39,878 nt of DNA from positions 1 to 39,878 of the forward strand of contig NZ_BGOW01000019.1 of assembly GCF_003851125.1 (NCBI RefSeq), in the 5' to 3' direction. This document shows positions 8,074-15,526 of the stretch, in pieces (position 1 is the stretch's first letter; every line of letters begins with the position of its first letter). The notes under the pieces are model-generated. The model worked only from the letters and a program-made list of their open reading frames with translations. It had not been told where the DNA came from and searched no databases. The position numbers and the translations under genes are program-made. The stretch is from Sulfuriferula multivorans. Its GTDB lineage: Bacteria; Pseudomonadota; Gammaproteobacteria; Burkholderiales; Sulfuriferulaceae.

Positions 8074-8688
8074 CTAATGAGCCGGCGCCGGTGCGGCGGG
8101 CGCGCCAAAATCGACTTTGGGCGCTTTGGAAATTTCCTTCTCGTTGTCCACAGTAAAGCTGGGCTTAACCTTGTAGCCCATCACCATGGCAGTGAGATTG
8201 CTGGGGAAACGCCGTACGGTGTTGTTGTATTCCTGCACCGCATCGATATAACGTTTACGCGCAACGGTGATGCGATTTTCGGTACCTTCCAGTTGCGCTT
8301 GAAGATCACGGAATACACCGTCCGCCTTGAGCTGCGGGTAATTTTCGGCAACCAGCATCAGGCGCCCCAGAGAATTGCTCATGTCGCGTTGTGCGGCCTG
8401 GAATTTGGCAAAGGCTGCAGGGTCATTGATCAGCTCAGGCGTGGCTTGAATCTGTCCGACGCGGGCGCGCGCCTCGGTCACTTGCGTGAATACATCTTTT
8501 TCGTGAGCCGCATAGCCTTTTACTACATTGACCAGATTGGGCACCAGATCGGCGCGGCGCTGATACTGATTGAGTACTTCAGCCCAGCTGGCCTTGACCT
8601 GTTCGTCGGAGGTCTGAAATGTGTTGTAGCCGCAGCCGCTCAGGCTCAGCGTCAGCAACAGCATGAGTGACATCATCCAGTTACGCAT
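8074..8688 (-). CDS. lemA: LemA family lipoprotein
   Basis: A 204-residue LemA protein. It opens with a lipoprotein signal ending LSLSGC (lipobox), so it is predicted to be lipid-anchored rather than held by the N-terminal helix seen in many LemA proteins. The long helical core is typical: YQRRADLVPNLVNVVKGYA, FTQVTEARARV, LGRLMLVAENYPQLKAD, YNNTVRRFPSN. The ATG at 8688 is preceded by GGGAGAAA with five bases of spacing. It is co-transcribed with two TPM genes downstream and probably with the uracil-DNA glycosylase gene upstream, whose stop is 30 bases away. LemA function is poorly defined; it is usually an envelope protein paired with TPM-domain genes. Confidence 0.93.
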   Translation of the reverse strand: MRNWMMSLMLLLTLSLSGCGYNTFQTSDEQVKASWAEVLNQYQRRADLVPNLVNVVKGYAAHEKDVFTQVTEARARVGQIQATPELINDPAAFAKFQAAQRDMSNSLGRLMLVAENYPQLKADGVFRDLQAQLEGTENRITVARKRYIDAVQEYNNTVRRFPSNLTAMVMGYKVKPSFTVDNEKEISKAPKVDFGAPAAPAPAH

Positions 8689-8718
8689 TGCGGTTTCTCC
8701 CTGATTGAATTCGTTGAA

Positions 8719-9408
8719 CTAGATTGTGGCGGTCTGTTGCTTTAACAAGCCCTGCATCGTTGCAACCGCCAGACACAGGTCTTCCCATGCGCGCGCCTTG
8801 TCCGGCAAGTTGCGCAGCAAATACGCCGGATGATACGTCACGATCATCGGAATACCCTGGTACTGATGCAATTTCCCGCGCAGGCTACTGATACTGACGT
8901 CAGTAGCCAGTAGCGAGTGTGCAGCGAAACGGCCGAGCGCAACGATGATTTTCGGCTGGATCAATTGAACCTGACGCTCCAGATAAGGCAGGCAAGCGGC
9001 AATTTCCTCAGGCTTGGGGTTACGATTCCCAGGCGGCCGCGATTTCAGTATGTTGGCGATGTATACGTTAGCGCCGCGTTTCAGATGGATAGACGCCAGC
9101 ATGGCATCGAGCAGCTTGCCTGCGGCGCCGACGAAAGGCTCGCCCTGGACATCTTCTTCAGCGCCGGGCGCCTCTCCCACGAACAGCCAGTCGGCATGAA
9201 CATCCCCTACACCCAGCACGCCCTGAGTACGGGTCAAATGCAAGGGACAGGCAGTACAGTTAGCTACCGCTTGCCTGAGCATTTCCCAGTCCATCTGACT
9301 GATGTCCGCAGCGCCGCCGGAAGCTGGCGACGCGTGCGTGGCAACCCCGGCATCCCGCAGCTTCCAGCGTGGCGCAAGCTCCAGTTCATGCAGCACAATG
9401 TCACGCAT
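8719..9408 (-). CDS. family 4 uracil-DNA glycosylase, one Fe-S cysteine changed to Ser
   Basis: A 229-residue family 4 uracil-DNA glycosylase, which removes uracil from DNA as the first step of base-excision repair. Motifs are NCTACP (C51, C54), GEAPGAEED at 78-86 for uracil binding, KSRPPGNRNP at 122-131 and HPAYLLR at 193-199. In family 4 enzymes four cysteines bind a 4Fe-4S cluster, one of them in KCRPPGNR. Here that residue is Ser123 (TCG), while the last ligand, C139 in AACLPYL, is present. The cluster may be three-Cys-one-Ser ligated or labile. The ATG at 9408 overlaps the rimI stop by eight bases, so the two are coupled. The N-terminal 40 residues are a variable extension. Confidence 0.92.
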   Translation of the reverse strand: MRDIVLHELELAPRWKLRDAGVATHASPASGGAADISQMDWEMLRQAVANCTACPLHLTRTQGVLGVGDVHADWLFVGEAPGAEEDVQGEPFVGAAGKLLDAMLASIHLKRGANVYIANILKSRPPGNRNPKPEEIAACLPYLERQVQLIQPKIIVALGRFAAHSLLATDVSISSLRGKLHQYQGIPMIVTYHPAYLLRNLPDKARAWEDLCLAVATMQGLLKQQTATI

Positions 9409-9874
9409 GTTTTTTCATATCCAGCAGCATGATCACGGCATCTTCCCGACCTTGGCGAGCAGGATAATAGGCTTTGCGCATCGCCACATATTCGAATCCC
9501 AGCTTATGATAAAGACGGCGTGCCACGGTATTGGAGGGGCGTACTTCCAGGTACATGGTCTCGGCGTGATAATCGCGCGCAACTTCTATCAAATACTGCA
9601 TGAAAGCCCGGCCCCAGCCCCGGCCCTGCCACTCAAGCCCTATCGTGACATTCAACAAATGGGCTTCCCCCGCTGCCAGCATCAGCACAGCGTAACCCAC
9701 GATGAACTGATTGTGCTGGCACACCCAGCAACTGTAGCCGGATTGCAGCGAGTCGTGGAAATTGCCGCGCGTCCATGGAAATGGATAAACCACATGCTCC
9801 ATCGCTATTACCACGTCGATGTCATCGTCCCGCATCGGGCGAAAAGATGGCTGAGTGCGCAGCAATGAGCTCAT
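9401..9874 (-). CDS. rimI: ribosomal-protein-alanine N-acetyltransferase
   Basis: A 157-residue GNAT acetyltransferase of the RimI type, which in E. coli acetylates the N-terminal Ala of ribosomal protein S18. The acetyl-CoA motif is WQGRGWGRAFM (R/Q-x-x-G-x-G/A), preceded by LLNVTI; the motif B region is LEVRPSNTVARRLYHKLGFEYVAMRKAYY, which is typical of RimI. I chose the ATG at 9874, which overlaps the tsaB stop as ATGA; an ATG at 9883 is possible but would run further into tsaB. The tsaB-rimI order is a common arrangement in proteobacteria and supports the call. Confidence 0.92.
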   Translation of the reverse strand: MSSLLRTQPSFRPMRDDDIDVVIAMEHVVYPFPWTRGNFHDSLQSGYSCWVCQHNQFIVGYAVLMLAAGEAHLLNVTIGLEWQGRGWGRAFMQYLIEVARDYHAETMYLEVRPSNTVARRLYHKLGFEYVAMRKAYYPARQGREDAVIMLLDMKKHA

Positions 9875-10542
9875 CGTTCGCAAATTTTCAAAGCGACCTT
9901 GTCGCGAATATACAGTGGCGCAGCCAGTTCCGCTGCCATACCCTGCCCTGCCTGGATGTGCGGCGCGGCCAAATGAGCGATCTCGCGCGCGTGCGGATAC
10001 AGTTCCGGGCGGATATTGACCAGCGCGTCTGCATAACGTGCTTGCAGCACCTCAGCGTATGCTTTAAATCCACTGCCGCACCCACACCAGTCCAAGCCCG
10101 CCATTGCGGGCACCTGTTGTGGCGCACATAACTGCGGCTCGGAATCAGTCACCCAGTCACACTCCTCGCGTCGATAAACAGCATGGTAAACCTCGCCCAT
10201 GCGGGCATCCAGACAGGCGATTACCCGTTCCGCACCACTCGCCTCGGCCAGCGCCAGCAAGGTGCTCACACCCAACACCGGCACATCCGCGCCGAACGCC
10301 AGACCCTGCGCCACTGCACAGGCAATCCGCAGTCCGGTGAACGACCCCGGCCCGGCACCAAATGCTATGCCGTCGAGCTGTGCCAGACTCACATCCGCTT
10401 CTGCAAGCAGATCCTGACACATGGGTAATAATAATTGAGAGTGGGTTTGCCCGGCGTGTATCTCGCGGTAAGTGAGCGTGCCGTCCAGCCACAGCGCAGC
10501 CGTACAGTACTCGGTGGATGTATCAAAAGCCAGAATTCTCAT
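9871..10542 (-). CDS. tsaB: tRNA threonylcarbamoyladenosine biosynthesis protein TsaB
   Basis: A 223-residue TsaB (YeaZ), the scaffold partner of TsaD in the complex that makes t6A37 on ANN-decoding tRNAs, such as the tRNA-Thr in this window. The ASKHA-type N-terminus MRILAFDTSTEYCTAALW is followed by HSQLLLPM, the hallmark GAGPGSFTGLRI and CLDARMGEVYHAVY. The length fits the family. The gene follows the HIRAN-domain gene by 23 bases and overlaps rimI by four. No promoter is evident in the short upstream gap, so it may be read from further upstream. Confidence 0.95.
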   Translation of the reverse strand: MRILAFDTSTEYCTAALWLDGTLTYREIHAGQTHSQLLLPMCQDLLAEADVSLAQLDGIAFGAGPGSFTGLRIACAVAQGLAFGADVPVLGVSTLLALAEASGAERVIACLDARMGEVYHAVYRREECDWVTDSEPQLCAPQQVPAMAGLDWCGCGSGFKAYAEVLQARYADALVNIRPELYPHAREIAHLAAPHIQAGQGMAAELAAPLYIRDKVALKICER

Positions 10543-10565
10543 CCGGCAATTATAGCGGAGGCTGG

Positions 10566-10958
10566 CTAACGAATGGGCAGATAGACTTCGAACAAAATAC
10601 GCTGCCAGGGATTGCGGCTCGGACTTAAACGGCTGATGCGTGCTTCCAGCCGGTTACCTCGATCCATCAGCCGAGCTACCGCTTCGTTGTCGCGACGCGG
10701 GACATAACCCAGTTTGATGCCATGCCATTCCACCCGCACTGCGCGCGAGTCATAGGCATTTTGCGGCTCGCGCACCAGTTCCAGCACATCTCCTTCGTGC
10801 ATTTCTGCCCACACCTGTTTGCCGCCGTAGTACTGAAAACCAGCCAGCGGCGACGCCTGCAACAGAATATGTTCGGAAACCTCGGCAGCGGCAGGCAGCG
10901 ATAACATTAACGCAGCTAACACTTTCACCCACTGTGCTGTCCAGCCGGTCCGGATCAT
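10566..10958 (-). CDS. exported HIRAN-domain protein
   Basis: A 130-residue protein with a classical signal peptide (hydrophobic VKVLAALMLSL, cleavage likely after LPAAA before EVSEH) followed by a HIRAN domain: LAGFQYYGG, GDVLELVREPQNAYDSRAVRVEW, KLGYVPRRDNEAVARLMDRG. The stretch EPQNAYDSRAV..G.KLGYVPR is the family signature. HIRAN domains in eukaryotic HLTF bind 3-prime DNA ends, but small secreted bacterial HIRAN proteins exist with unknown function, and export would place it away from chromosomal DNA. It starts 21 bases after the GGDEF-EAL gene and is 23 bases from tsaB, so it is probably co-transcribed with both. Confidence 0.85.
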   Translation of the reverse strand: MIRTGWTAQWVKVLAALMLSLPAAAEVSEHILLQASPLAGFQYYGGKQVWAEMHEGDVLELVREPQNAYDSRAVRVEWHGIKLGYVPRRDNEAVARLMDRGNRLEARISRLSPSRNPWQRILFEVYLPIR

Positions 10959-10979
10959 GCTGTGCCTAACGAATCGCCA

Positions 10980-13361
10980 TCAGGCAGCGCTATGCGCAGT
11001 GAGCCTGACGTCATCGCAAAGTAATTGCAAAGGCGCCGGTTTGTGAATGCCATAACCTTGCGCATAATCCACACCGAGCAGCCTGAGCTTTTCCAGAATG
11101 GCATCGTTCTCTACAAATTCTGCTACTGTCTGAATGCCCATTACGTGACCGATGCGGTTGATAGCCTCCACCATGGCATGATCCACTGCATCAGTCACCA
11201 TGTCCCGGACAAAGGCACCGTCTATTTTGACGCTGTCCACCTGAAGATTCTTGAGATACGCAAAAGAAGACATGCCGCTGCCAAAGTCATCCAGCGAGAA
11301 GCGGCAACCCAGGCCTTTAAGAATGCTGATGAAACGCATCGCCCGGCTCAGATTGGCAATTGCCGCAGTTTCCGTCACTTCGAAGCAAATAGCCTCGGCA
11401 GGAAGACCGCTGCCATGAAATTGATCAATCACAAATTCGATAAAATGCTCGTCACCGAGAGACTGGCCAGAAATATTGATGGCATAGCAGCGCTGTTCTG
11501 TGCTGCCCGGATTGTCCACCAGCCACTTGAACATGGAGCGGATTACCCAGCGGTCAATCAGCGGCATCATCCCATAACGTTCGGCAGCCGGGATGAACGC
11601 CATCGGCGACACCAGCCGGCCTGATTCGTCTTTCAGCCGCAACAGGATTTCGCAGTATTGCCTGCCCGATTGATTGGGCTGTACGGCGACGATGCTTTGA
11701 TAATAGAGACAGAAACGGTTTTCTTCAAAAGCATGGGTAATCCGCGCCACCCATTGCATCTCGCCATGACGCTGGAGCAACTCGGCGTTATCCTTCTGGT
11801 GTACCCATATCCGGTTGCGGCCTTTGTCCTTGGCCATATAGCAGGCGGCATCAGCGGAGCTCAGTAGCGAGGCCATGTTCTCCGCACTTGCAGTCACTTC
11901 TACCAAACCCATGCTTGCGCCGATCTCGAAAGTTTTACCTTCCCATACGAAACGAAACTCGGCGATTGCCTGACGTAATTTTTCCGCGATCTGCCTACCC
12001 TGGTCTATTGGACATTCTTCCAGCAGTACGCCAAATTCATCCCCACCTAGTCTAGCCAGCGTATCGCGTCCCCGGATATGGGTCTGAATAATTGCCGCCA
12101 GTTGCCGCAACAACTCGTCACCTGCACCATGCCCGCTGGTATCGTTAACCAGCTTGAACTGATCCAGATCGATGTAGAGCAAAATATGTTGGGTGTCCGT
12201 CTGCTTTGCACTATTCAATAGATCCGTCAGACAACGTTCGAATTCGCGTCGATTGGGAAGACCGGTGAGTGAATCATGGCTGGCTTGCCAGGAGATCTGT
12301 CGTGCCATGCTGCGAGTAGTAGTCACATCGTGAAATACCGACACGAATCCTATGTTATCGCCGGTGTGATTGCGAATCGGCGTAATGGAAGATTCAATGG
12401 CAAACTCCGTGCCGGACTTGCTGATCAACAAAGCATTACGGCTAAGTCCAACCATCCAGCCATCCATCTGGCGGGACGCAATCGAATGATCCAACGGTTG
12501 TCTGGATATTTCGTCGATGGTATTGCATATCTCCCGGAAAGGCAGACCGCGCGCCTGATCAGCATGCCAACCGGTGAGTTGTTCCGCTACGGGATTGAGA
12601 TAATCCACGTTGCCGGCGATATCCGTGGAAATTACTGCATCGCCAATCGAATGCAAGGTGACTTCTGCGCGTTCTTTTTCATGGTAAAGCGCACGTTCGA
12701 TACGGATCGCCTTACGCACCACCAGCATCATGATACCAACACCCAGCAGGAAGGCGGCAGCCCCCAATATACCGATCGTCCAGACGGACGACCTGTATTC
12801 ATGCGAAGCCCTATCAACGGCCACATGTGTTGACCGCCGTTGCATTTCGATTAATTCATTGAATAGCCCGAATACATCTTTTTGTGCCGGAATAGCCTGC
12901 GTTTGCAGAAGCTCCTGCGCGTCAGTCAGCTTGCCAGCTTGAATCAGCTCGACAACCCTCTCCATGGATTGGGTGGAAATTCTGGTTTTTACTTGTGAAG
13001 CCTGCAAGGTCGCACGCTCCACTGGATTGAGCTGCATCTGAAGCAGCTTATCCCGGGTGAGTATAAATTCGCTGGCAAGCTGGCTGAAGTGCTGCACCGC
13101 AGCATCCAGTTGAAACGGATCTTTCATCAGCAACATGCTATAGATAGTGACAGCACGTTCCCGTGACAAGGAACGCAGATTCATCACCAGTTCGCTTTTA
13201 GCATCGCGTTCCCTGACGATTGACTCCATCTGTTTATTGATTGAGTGCATGCGCGTCAGTCCGATCACCGTAATTGTGACCATGAGCAGCAATACCAGAC
13301 CAAAGCCGATAACAATTGCGTATTTGGAGTTGTGCGCGAACAGCTTAATCGCTGTTTTCAT
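10980..13361 (-). CDS. GGDEF-EAL c-di-GMP enzyme with membrane sensor and PAS domain
   Basis: A 793-residue inner-membrane protein. Transmembrane helix 1 (about 15-37) and helix 2 (about 193-215) enclose a helical periplasmic sensor. A PAS domain spans about 225-350. The GGDEF domain (about 355-520) has an intact GGDEF at 439-443 and an RxxD product-inhibition site at 430-433, so diguanylate cyclase activity is plausible. The EAL domain (about 535-785) reads EIL at 571-573, with EVTET, DDFGSG at 691-696, K712 and E748 all kept, so phosphodiesterase activity is also plausible. Its sensor region is homologous to that of the hybrid kinase at 18505. The ATG at 13361 follows AATAAGG. It heads a long minus-strand run. 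Confidence 0.93.
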   Translation of the reverse strand: MKTAIKLFAHNSKYAIVIGFGLVLLLMVTITVIGLTRMHSINKQMESIVRERDAKSELVMNLRSLSRERAVTIYSMLLMKDPFQLDAAVQHFSQLASEFILTRDKLLQMQLNPVERATLQASQVKTRISTQSMERVVELIQAGKLTDAQELLQTQAIPAQKDVFGLFNELIEMQRRSTHVAVDRASHEYRSSVWTIGILGAAAFLLGVGIMMLVVRKAIRIERALYHEKERAEVTLHSIGDAVISTDIAGNVDYLNPVAEQLTGWHADQARGLPFREICNTIDEISRQPLDHSIASRQMDGWMVGLSRNALLISKSGTEFAIESSITPIRNHTGDNIGFVSVFHDVTTTRSMARQISWQASHDSLTGLPNRREFERCLTDLLNSAKQTDTQHILLYIDLDQFKLVNDTSGHGAGDELLRQLAAIIQTHIRGRDTLARLGGDEFGVLLEECPIDQGRQIAEKLRQAIAEFRFVWEGKTFEIGASMGLVEVTASAENMASLLSSADAACYMAKDKGRNRIWVHQKDNAELLQRHGEMQWVARITHAFEENRFCLYYQSIVAVQPNQSGRQYCEILLRLKDESGRLVSPMAFIPAAERYGMMPLIDRWVIRSMFKWLVDNPGSTEQRCYAINISGQSLGDEHFIEFVIDQFHGSGLPAEAICFEVTETAAIANLSRAMRFISILKGLGCRFSLDDFGSGMSSFAYLKNLQVDSVKIDGAFVRDMVTDAVDHAMVEAINRIGHVMGIQTVAEFVENDAILEKLRLLGVDYAQGYGIHKPAPLQLLCDDVRLTAHSAA

Positions 13362-13623
13362 AGATAAAGCCTTATTTTATTTGATCATGGGCTGTGGGCA
13401 GCAAAATAAGATTGAGTCTTACACTTGCCATCACAATCCAGGATTTCATCCTCGCCACTATTACTTATCGGAATTTATGCGGAAACCTTTAATGCTCAAG
13501 CCAGGCGCTACGTGCTGACCTGTTAACAACACTTAAATTTTGGTGACGCAAATTGCTTGATGCAAAGTTCCAATCAATTCAGAATACGCACCCATCCTGC
13601 TTTAATAGAACCGGACTTTCATC
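13362..13623. other. divergent intergenic region
   Basis: These 262 bases separate the GGDEF-EAL gene from the DUF4337 gene and must hold promoters for both. The half near 13500-13600 is AT-rich. I see no convincing sigma-70 pair, no small gene and no c-di-GMP riboswitch. A near-repeat, TGACGCAAA (13543) and TGATGCAAA (13559), is present but of unclear meaning. Confidence 0.5.
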
Positions 13624-14181
13624 ATGAGCGACACAGGCATTCATATTCCCCATCCTGCACATCATGGTCACGAAGCCAATTCCCTGGACCAGTGGGTGGC
13701 CATATTCACTGCGATCCTGGCAGCCCTGGGCGCCGTTCTGAGTTATCAGGGAAGTCATTTGATGAATGACGTGCTGCTGCAAAAAAACGAGGCCGTATTG
13801 ATGAAGGCGCATGCTACCGATCAATGGAATTACTATCAGGCGGTGAGCACAAAAATGCATCTGATGGAGCTTGCTAAAACTTTGGCACCCGCAGACAAAA
13901 CCAGTGGATTTGAATCCGAGATCACCAAATACAAAGCGCAAAAAACCGGAATCAAGGCCGATGCGGATAAATACGAACAGGCCTCCGCCAAAGCCAATGC
14001 GGAAGCTGCACTATTGAGCACACCGCATGAAAAAATGTCGCTGGCACTCATCCTGTTCCAGATTGCCGTTGCGCTGGCATCCGTGACTGCATTGACCAAA
14101 CGTGCCTGGCTGATGAGCATTGCATCCATCTGCGCAATCATCGGTATTGGTCTGTGGGGTTATGGATTGACGATGCTGTGA
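13624..14181 (+). CDS. DUF4337 membrane protein
   Basis: A 185-residue protein of the DUF4337 family. A His-rich N-terminus is followed by a first membrane helix (WVAIFTAILAALGAVLSY, about 24-41). A helical, probably coiled-coil segment then contains NEAVLMKAHATDQWNYYQAVSTKMH and a Lys/Ala-rich stretch. Two C-terminal membrane helices complete it (about 139-180). The pattern of one helix, a long soluble helical hairpin and two helices is typical of this family. Its function is unknown. The stop TGA at 14179-14181 overlaps a GTG that probably starts the PAP2 gene, so the two are coupled. Confidence 0.88.
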   Translation: MSDTGIHIPHPAHHGHEANSLDQWVAIFTAILAALGAVLSYQGSHLMNDVLLQKNEAVLMKAHATDQWNYYQAVSTKMHLMELAKTLAPADKTSGFESEITKYKAQKTGIKADADKYEQASAKANAEAALLSTPHEKMSLALILFQIAVALASVTALTKRAWLMSIASICAIIGIGLWGYGLTML

Positions 14182-14771
14182 ACATATCGCCAGATAACCC
14201 GCTATATGCCTGGGGCGGATTGAATCGCCTGATGTTTATGTGGATTAATGGAGTTCATAGCCCCTATTGGGATGCGCTAATGCTGACCATGACAGCGCTC
14301 GGGGATCACGCCAACTACCCGCTTTATATGGCTCTCGCCTTGCTACTCAGCGCGTGGCGTCCACTTTGGTTGCCAAGAAATAACGTGCTGATATTCGGTG
14401 TTGGATATGTGATTACCGGATTGATCGTAATGCAGATCAAACCCTTGCTGGACTTCCCGCGTCCATTACTGGCATTGGGCGAACAATGGGTGCACGTGGT
14501 TGGACGGCCTGAATTCCATCACAGCTTTCCCTCCGGACATGCCACCTTTGCAGTGTTGCTGGCGACCAGCCTGGCCTATCAGGCTGCACGACCATTGCGT
14601 TGGGGATTGTGGAGTTTTGCCTTGCTGGTTTGCGTATCGCGTCCCGCTTTGGGGGCACACTTCCCCGTAGATGTGTTGGGCGGTGCTTTGATTGCCTGCC
14701 TGACTGTCTGCTCGCTGCGCTGGATCCAGAAGCGATGGTTTCCGGCCAAGGCACAAGCCGAAAATACATAG
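14178..14771 (+). CDS. PAP2-family membrane phosphatase
   Basis: A 197-residue membrane protein with the three phosphatidic-acid phosphatase type 2 motifs: KPLLDFPRP (K-x6-RP), PSGHA and SRPALGAHFPVD (SR-x5-H-x3-D). Such enzymes dephosphorylate lipid phosphates or undecaprenyl pyrophosphate at the membrane. Around five hydrophobic helices are visible. I chose the GTG at 14178, which overlaps the upstream stop as GTGA. A GTG at 14154 or an ATG at 14233 are alternatives, and the latter would shorten the N-terminus to MFMWINGVHSP. The substrate cannot be decided from sequence; recycling of undecaprenyl pyrophosphate (BacA/PgpB-like) is one option. Confidence 0.85.
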   Translation: MNISPDNPLYAWGGLNRLMFMWINGVHSPYWDALMLTMTALGDHANYPLYMALALLLSAWRPLWLPRNNVLIFGVGYVITGLIVMQIKPLLDFPRPLLALGEQWVHVVGRPEFHHSFPSGHATFAVLLATSLAYQAARPLRWGLWSFALLVCVSRPALGAHFPVDVLGGALIACLTVCSLRWIQKRWFPAKAQAENT

Positions 14772-14813
14772 CCAACCCCTATTCTGGAAGCTTGATCCAG
14801 GTCTTGCCCTATA

Positions 14814-14849
14814 GCAGGTTTCAGCTGATTAAATCAAGCTGAAACCTGC
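14814..14849. terminator. long hairpin between convergent genes
   Basis: GCAGGTTTCAGCT at 14814-14826 pairs perfectly over 13 bases with AGCTGAAACCTGC at 14837-14849, and the inner GATT/AATC can extend it past a one-base bulge. It lies between the convergent PAP2 and lipoprotein genes. No U tract follows on either strand, so it is either a bidirectional transcript end or a 3-prime stabilising structure. Confidence 0.6.
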
Positions 14850-14864
14850 CATCAACCAATGGAT

Positions 14865-15314
14865 TCAATTGCCATTTACGCCAGGCGTCGCCACGGGTGC
14901 CCAGGTATGTACCACAACGTTAAAAGGGCCACCCATAGGCGGGAAAGGAGCGGCTCTCTTGATTGCCTCCAGTTCCACTTTTTCCAGGTTATCTGATGCG
15001 CAACCTGAGATGTTGGTCTGCTTGAGAGTGCCGTCAGCATTAATTGCAACCACTGCACTGCACCAGCCTGTATCCAGGGGAACTGGATGCCCGGCTTTTT
15101 TCATAGCCTGCTGCTCTTGCGCGACGCGTATCACTCGAACAGAGTGCGCAACAATGTTGTTGATTTGCTGCACGTAAACCATGAGTTCCCGATTACGCTG
15201 CTGAATGATCGCAGATTGCTGCGCTTGGGTAGGGGATGGGGTGCCTGGCGCCTCGTTGACCACAGCACAACCAGCAAGAAGCAGTGGAATCAGAACAAAA
15301 TAGAGCGGTTTCAT
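14865..15314 (-). CDS. lipoprotein with TonB/TolA-like C-terminal domain
   Basis: A 149-residue predicted lipoprotein: MKPLYFVLIPLLLAGC ends in a lipobox. A helical stretch rich in Gln (QAQQSAIIQQRNRELMVYVQQ) follows. The C-terminal 70 residues (WCSAVVAINADGTLKQTNISGC, LEKVELEAIKRAAPFPP, FNVVVHTW) have the layout of TonB/TolA C-terminal domains, in which a strand, a helix of the type LD.A.L.AV..A.PFP and a final strand follow one another. Two cysteines in it may form a disulfide. The ATG is preceded by AAGGAGG with four bases of spacing, an excellent ribosome site. It is alone in its unit. The partner is unknown. Confidence 0.8.
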   Translation of the reverse strand: MKPLYFVLIPLLLAGCAVVNEAPGTPSPTQAQQSAIIQQRNRELMVYVQQINNIVAHSVRVIRVAQEQQAMKKAGHPVPLDTGWCSAVVAINADGTLKQTNISGCASDNLEKVELEAIKRAAPFPPMGGPFNVVVHTWAPVATPGVNGN

Positions 15315-15396
15315 TCAACCTCCTTTTAATTGCCGTCTTTCCACTGATTCAGTCAGTAGGATCACACAAACCAAGTTAATGATTTTTAAATTTAAC

Positions 15397-15472
<76 letters not shown>

Positions 15473-15482
15473 GTAGGCGCGA

Positions 15483-15511
15483 ATTATAGGGGGTATGGCG
15501 CCATTGGTAAA
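15483..15511 (-). promoter_or_regulatory. sigma-70 promoter of tRNA-Thr
   Basis: On the minus strand TTTACC (15506-15511) and a perfect TATAAT (15483-15488) are separated by 17 bases. The tRNA 5-prime end lies 10 bases beyond the -10 element. The discriminator TTCGCGCC is GC-rich, as in stably transcribed RNA promoters under stringent control; the regulation is inference. Confidence 0.8.
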
Positions 15512-15526
15512 CGGTAAATTTCTCGA

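Noticed and set aside
13362-13623. Possible c-di-GMP riboswitch ahead of the GGDEF-EAL gene
   Set aside because: I find no conserved riboswitch core or tetraloop-receptor pattern in the leader, and the gene start lies only a few bases from AT-rich sequence.
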